This document shows, in pieces, positions 58,883 to 64,000 of a DNA stretch of 64,000 bases. The notes beneath the pieces were generated by a model. It saw only the letters and a program-made list of their open reading frames with translations, searched no databases and was not told the DNA's origin. The DNA lies in NCBI GenBank assembly GCA_033030425.1, contig JAUFSD010000001.1, forward strand, positions 2,666,001-2,730,000, written 5' to 3'. Within the stretch, counting starts at the first letter, position 1; each line of letters opens with the position of its first letter. This DNA comes from Verpa conica. Lineage: Eukaryota > Ascomycota > Pezizomycetes > Pezizales > Morchellaceae. The position numbers and the translations under genes are program-made.

Positions 58883-60964
58883 ATGGCTGCAATCCACCAT
58901 CAAGCCTCAGTCTCTATTTCCTCTGAAAACTCCCCAGATATCAAGCCACAAATGAATGGCTCAAGTATGTCGTACATGCCACACTCCAAGAATACCTATC
59001 GCCATGTCCCTGGGCACCCCCAGACAGCCATGCAACCCCCATACAACCAAGTGGCTGCTGGTGCTATCCCATTTCCGCCGCACATAGGCGGGCAGTACTA
59101 TACGATGTCTGCTCCTAATCAGAACTATGGAAACATCTATAATCCTGCACACCCTGATCAACAGTTTTATTTCTATCCCCACCCAACTGCTTGGCCTGTT
59201 CAAGGGCCGATGGCTATGTATCCATCGCAAGGGTATAATAACTCCCCTCCGAATACGCCTCCTCAGTCTGGTATACCATATGGATATCAGGTCCCTCATA
59301 CTGCAGAAGTCTACCATGGAGGACCTTTACTACCCCCTACCCCACCACATATGGTCTATCCCGGTACCGCACAGGTTGTGGCCTCAAATGTGGTTCCAGA
59401 TCTAGAGCAACGTAGGAACTCGTGGTCATCTTCTGGAGCATCTGAAAGTCCTGCAACTCCGTTCATGCCCTCTGCCCATGTGGATGGGGGTCCTGTAATC
59501 GTCGGAGATACACAGACTAATTATATAGGAGCTTCCAATGGAGATAGTGTGAAGATGTATGGCCCTCCAATTACGGCACAGGGGAGGAAAAGAGTCGAAT
59601 CACTTATTTTGGCAGGCCCTCCTCTTCCTCACCCAATTCCTGCCCTTTTTTCTCCAGATTCAGCTAAGACAATGGGCGAGTCTCTTGAGAACCCAACTCA
59701 CACCACCAATGTCTATATTCGGGGCTTGCCCCCAGATACAGATGATGACAAGCTACTAGAGATGGTCTGCCGTTTCGGTGCTATTATCTCACATAAAGCT
59801 ATTATGGATACTGAGCATGGAACATGCAAAGGGTAATTATATGTGATAAGTCTGATTCTAAGAAGTGCGGCTAACCATTATACGCTTAGTTATGGCTTTG
59901 CACGTTATGAGACAACTGAGCAGGCAGAAGATTGCATTCGTGGATTAGTCAGCTTAAAATATGAGGCAGGATTTGCTAGAGTAAGTTTTTTAGCCTTATA
60001 TTATTGTTATTGCATACTAATATATTTAAAACTTCACCAGGAGTCATTCAACGCTCGTCTCAAAACACTAGCCGATCCTAATTCTACCAATGTCTACGTA
60101 TCAAATCTCCCCCGCAGTATGAATGAAAAGGTAACCCCCCCCCACATCAAATTTTTAATTAAATTTCTAACTGTATCTAAAATACAGGACATGCAAGATA
60201 TCTTTATTGGTTACATTGTTGTATCGAATAGGATCTTGAGGGATACTAATGGCAATAGCCGTGGAGTTGGGTTTGCTCGGTATGGCTATTAAGACTCTAA
60301 AATTACCTTGATTATTTCACTAACAAGAGTATAGTTTTGAGGATCGTACTATCTGTGATGAAATTATCAAATACTTCCATGGTAAACCTGTTGGGGAAGA
60401 ACAACTCCCTCTTCAAGTACGTTATGCGGATACCAGTGCACAGAAACGTCTCAAAGCTACTACGACAAAGAAGCGGCAGTTTCGCAGTAATGAGTATAAC
60501 AATAGTGTTGTCAATGCTGCTTGTTATATGTCATCCTCCGGCGACCCTGGGCAACTTCCTCCAGTCCAGTATAGGAACCGCGTGTGGCTTAGGCATAATT
60601 CAACAACATCCAACTAGTGAGTTCTCCAAAACACTTTTAAGAAGACTGGTATTGACTAACACTAAAAAGTTCTAGCGATGCTGGTGTTCCCTTAGACTCC
60701 CCAGCAACCCACCCAAAGGATTGGGAGGGTTCCCAAGAATACGAGGACGAACACTCGTATGGCGGGGTTACTTGGCCTGCCAATGAAAACCCGAAACTTG
60801 AAACTGTCCACGAGAATTGCGACGACGCCACTTCAGAGTGTGGATCTGAAATCACTACTGTCCCCGCTGTGCTCGAGTTGACCACAAAAGCCTCCTGTGG
60901 AAGCTTCTCAGATCCCGGAGACAGTTACGGCGGTTTAGAGATGTCTTCTGGCGATATCTTCTAA
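58883..60964 (+). CDS. Two-RRM RNA-binding protein (MSSP/RBMS-like fungal family)
   Basis: Model: join(58883..59832, 59890..59980, 60041..60130, 60188..60279, 60335..60616, 60676..60964), 597 aa. The N-terminal 260 residues are low-complexity, rich in Pro, Gln, Tyr and Ser. RRM1 (about 276-350) has RNP2 NVYIRGL and RNP1 YGFARYET, the latter completed by the first intron. RRM2 (about 364-440) has NVYVSNL and RGVGFARFED. A conserved block follows RRM2 (LQVRYADTSAQKRLK and RQFRSNEYN), seen in fungal proteins related to animal RBMS/MSSP. The acidic C-terminus ends GDIF. It probably binds single-stranded RNA and affects mRNA stability or translation, by family inference. Six exons join in phase. 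A long leader with a probable intron precedes it. Confidence 0.92.
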
Positions 60965-63900
60965 TTTTATACACCGGGACCTTTACTCTCCCAATTCTTT
61001 CATTTGGAAAATAATTTCTTTTCACAGGCTTTGTGTGTTATCTTCTGTTTGGGCTGGATTGGGTCGGTAAGGTAGGCGTCTGGTACCTGTACCATTTGGT
61101 GGGTTGTTATCCTTTTTTGCTTGTACCTTTTTTCTTTCTTTCTTAGCTTTCCCCACTACTGTCGTATCTTTTTCTTTGGTTCTTTTGCTTTTTTTTTTCT
61201 TTGAATTTTTCAACTTGGGAGAGATAAAACGGGTTTGCGTTTGTCGGCATTGACAGCAAAGTTAGCCCAAGGGCTGCGTGGGAGGTGGTATGTTTTTTCA
61301 TGTATCTCGCTGGCTTTTCCACGGGGTATCTTTCATTTGTTTGGGTGGTTGATCTGATGATACCAATGCGCGACATGTCTATCAGGTGCGTACATGTTAT
61401 ACGGCAAAGGGTGGAGAAGTGGTAGTCTGTGGAAATTTTTGGGCGGCAATTTGTACTTCTCTTCTACGTTCTTCGGCTGGCACGTTGGTTGATGCAGCCT
61501 CTCTGTTCTGCATCTTCTCTTGAAGAGATTTTACGCCACCAGTAATTTTTTTCATGTCTAAACGGTGTATGTACCTAAAAAAACTGTTGCTGAGAAGTTT
61601 CGGGTCTAACCTGTTCTTTGCAACTTGTATATACCAGGAAAGAGGTAAAGGGGGCAGGGTTGTTTTATATCTGATGTGCATGGAGTTCTCATGTTGCGTC
61701 ACAGCCAACCTAACAAAATGCTGAGATACATATAAAGTACTTGTACTAACAAATACGATCGGGCCTCATACTTATGAATTAGGGAGTAATACGACTCCTA
61801 TAACACCAAACCCCCTTACCGACAGAGGCCACTAGCTCCTCCTCCTGCTAGGAAACATTTTTCCCCCAAACTAATTAAAAACAGTGCTGTTATTTCAGAC
61901 AAAAATACCTATAGCACCGTGACAATAGTTAGTTTCTACTCCACAAATCAGGGTAGAAATTAGAAGGAAAAAAAGCAGCGAAGGTAACCTGGTTGGTAAT
62001 ATAAATTCACATGTTTTGAATTGATAAATGCTTAGGCGAGCTTCAGCCTTGCTAAGTTAAGACCTAACCCTATTTGTACAAGTGTGATACCTCGTTTCCC
62101 CTAAGCCTGTCAATTTATGTTTGTCGGGACTGATCTGCTAGGTGAACTCCAGTTAATTCCGCATAATGCCCTTAGTTCGTTAGCTACATATGTTGCAAAC
62201 ATAATCCCTCCACGTCTGGCCACTACAATTGGGACCTAGAGGACTAATTGAATGCATGTGACTGCCTACTAGCTGCCGTCCGCACAAACAGCAAGCTGGT
62301 GGCTCTAACTAGTAGTAGAGTAGCAAGCTAGAAAATAAGCTCATATGGAAACATAGCAATTTCAAATTTTATCCTGGGCTGAGTTGGTTTCGAGCAAAGG
62401 GCCCGAAGATAGCCGTTTCACCGCATGCCCATGCCCACCTTTGCCTGAACGGAACATTCCCGGCGGGGGCGGCCCTGGGGACCCGCAAATTATTACACTC
62501 AATTAGGGACTTTTCAGCTATGTACAGCTACGTAACAAGTCATCCTCTACGTAACTGCTACTGGTGCTAACTTACAGCAATAACTATGTGTGTGTCGTGA
62601 GTCATGAAACATGTCACCGGTTTATAGTTTTCTCGTTTCTGCAGCCCCCTCCCTACCTTCATAAAATACTTTGTGCCTATGCCATGGGACCTCGCGTACT
62701 GCTGCAAACAAGAATAAGAGTTACAGACCCGACCGTTGAACAGGGGGAGAGGGGGGAAGAATCAAATGACGGAATGTTTATGCAGAGCTTGTAGCTGCAC
62801 TCCGTGAACCATAGATAATGCAAGACGGAACAATCAGTAGCGATGATTTAGTGGCTAGTGGACCTCATGTGCAAACTGTGAACAGGGTGATAGGGTACCA
62901 GAATCCTACAACGTATGTATGTACATGTACACTAACGGTACCGATAAACGGCTAACGGTGAATTATTTAGTTATTAGCTCCCCAATTTATCCAGCTAGTG
63001 GCAGGTTACGGTCGGATGGAGGTTGCGGAGTTGTGCTGTTACTCGACTCCACTGCCCCTCTTTATGTCATGTCGCTTACCTCCTTCTCCCTTTCATTAGG
63101 AGGTTTACATGATCGGTACATGCTCTAGGGGCTATTTACGTACATTCAAAAGTAAATCCGGTCGACCCTATTATCTTTTTTATAGTTTCCTGGCTTGTTC
63201 GGGCGGATTAGGTTGGGGGTTTTACTAGTCGGCGTACTGCGACATATGTAGGTACCTGTTCATACCCGGAAGAACAAAAGCACCGCTATGCAGGCGGGGG
63301 ATCTTACGAAAGTAGAAACAAAACGGCGAGTGGCCCCCACTCTGAAATTGGTCACGTGGGGTTTATGCGAGCCTTGGGGTTACATCCCCTTCGTCTGGCC
63401 AGTATTAAAAGCACACTTCTGTTGTTGGAATTGTGATCTACTGGCTAATTAAGGACAAGTAAGATATTAACACTCACTTTGCAGCCTACTTAGCTACACC
63501 TACATGCTCACGAGTTCTCTGTCTCTGGTTTTATGGACCCGGGACCTATTTGTGTTTCTGTTTCTCCCCACCCCCCATCCTCGGTTGTTACTCTTTAATT
63601 GGAGAACCAGTTGGTCGTGATACTGAATTTGTTTCCCCGAGAGGGGTAACCATGAAATTGGGGTATGCATGATAAAATTTTCCTTAGGAGAGATGTCCGG
63701 TGCAACATGACGATAGTAAAACACCAAGTACAGGAAAGTTCCGTCGTACCGCAAACTCAAAATTGCATATGCACTGGAATCTGTCTGATAGTATTGAGGA
63801 ATGATCCCCGTGCGATAACTCCCGCGATGATCGACGGTAACGTCTAACAATTGGCTGAGATTTAGACTCACCCCCCTAGCTCACCATTAACTCCTGTCTG

Positions 63901-64000
63901 TATATCCATTTGTTGAATCGATGTGCGAGATGTCGATTGCCCCGCATCCTGCGGGGCCCGCTGTTATTGTCAATATGTATAGCTGTAGAACATCATGCCA
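60965..64000. other. Right-edge region, no convincing gene
   Basis: The 3' untranslated region of the RRM gene is followed by a pyrimidine-rich stretch (61090-61205) that reads as Lys-rich nonsense on the minus strand. No family signature is visible from 61720 to the window end; the frames at 62564, 62919 and 63500 look like chance. No tRNA or repeat element was identified. Confidence 0.5.
61397..61708 (-). CDS. Possible small protein or exon, unknown
   Basis: The minus-strand frame contains a plausible protein-like end, starting at an internal Met (KKITGGVKSLQEKMQNREA, then PAEERRREVQIAAQKF). This part is charged and helical and unlike the simple sequence around it. The start is unclear: the outermost start of the open frame may not be used, and possible introns lie upstream. 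I do not recognise it. It could equally be chance coding in the 3' flank of the convergent RRM gene. Confidence 0.25.
   Translation of the reverse strand: MAVTQHENSMHIRYKTTLPPLPLSWYIQVAKNRLDPKLLSNSFFRYIHRLDMKKITGGVKSLQEKMQNREAASTNVPAEERRREVQIAAQKFPQTTTSPPFAV

Noticed and set aside
61022..61376. Lys/Arg-rich minus-strand frames resembling nuclear basic proteins
   Set aside because: They are the reverse reading of a pyrimidine-rich 3' region (runs of T and CTTT), so the composition is an artefact of simple sequence.

Overview
This window looks like nuclear DNA from a filamentous ascomycete (Pezizomycotina). Genes carry short introns, mostly 47-120 nt, with GT..AG ends and in places a perfect TACTAAC branch site. 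The proteins belong to typical fungal families: CGFS glutaredoxin, PEX12, Tao3/Mor2/Pag1, cytochrome P450 reductase ending in EDVWS, and a bZIP with a DUF3425-type C-terminus. The long, gene-poor, repeat-sprinkled spacers would suit Pezizomycetes, but that is a guess. Exon models were built by hand. In every complete multi-exon model listed, phases agree across all junctions and the summed coding length is a multiple of three; the PHD gene lacks its 5' end. || Layout: 1.9-3.1 kb, two small genes of unknown function on the minus strand. 4.5-6.5 kb, bZIP factor (+). 8.3-9.8 kb, branched-chain amino-acid aminotransferase (+). 9.8-12.6 kb, a gene-free stretch with two small poly-A insertions flanked by target-site duplications and one MITE. 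12.6-13.3 kb, mitochondrial monothiol glutaredoxin (-). 14.2-18.4 kb, large PHD-finger protein (-). 19.1-19.5 kb, doubtful small gene (-). 20-22.5 kb, no intact gene. 22.5-24.5 kb, MATE transporter (-). 25.4-26.1 kb, DUF202 membrane protein (+). 26.5-27.9 kb, PEX12 (-). 28.3-29.6 kb, METTL4-like MT-A70 methyltransferase (+). 30.0-31.4 kb, TauD-type dioxygenase (-). 32.3-40.3 kb, Tao3/Mor2/Pag1 (-), 2,541 aa. 43.0-46.1 kb, PARP with BRCT, AT-hook-like repeats, WGR and catalytic domains (+). 49.4-51.7 kb, NADPH-cytochrome P450 reductase (+). 51.7-58.9 kb, a 7 kb gene desert. 58.9-61.0 kb, two-RRM RNA-binding protein (+). 61-64 kb, no convincing gene. || Most genes are unrelated housekeeping or regulatory functions: amino-acid metabolism, Fe-S assembly, peroxisome import, cell polarity, ADP-ribosylation, ER electron supply and RNA binding. 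There is no biosynthetic cluster. I saw no rRNA, no convincing tRNA and no CRISPR array. The more unusual items are three unrelated TA-flanked MITEs, two neighbouring retroposition scars, the AT-hook repeat linker and GC-AG intron of the PARP gene, the METTL4-like gene sharing a short divergent promoter with pex12, and the PHD protein's second CxxC/CxxC knuckle, which exists only after splicing.
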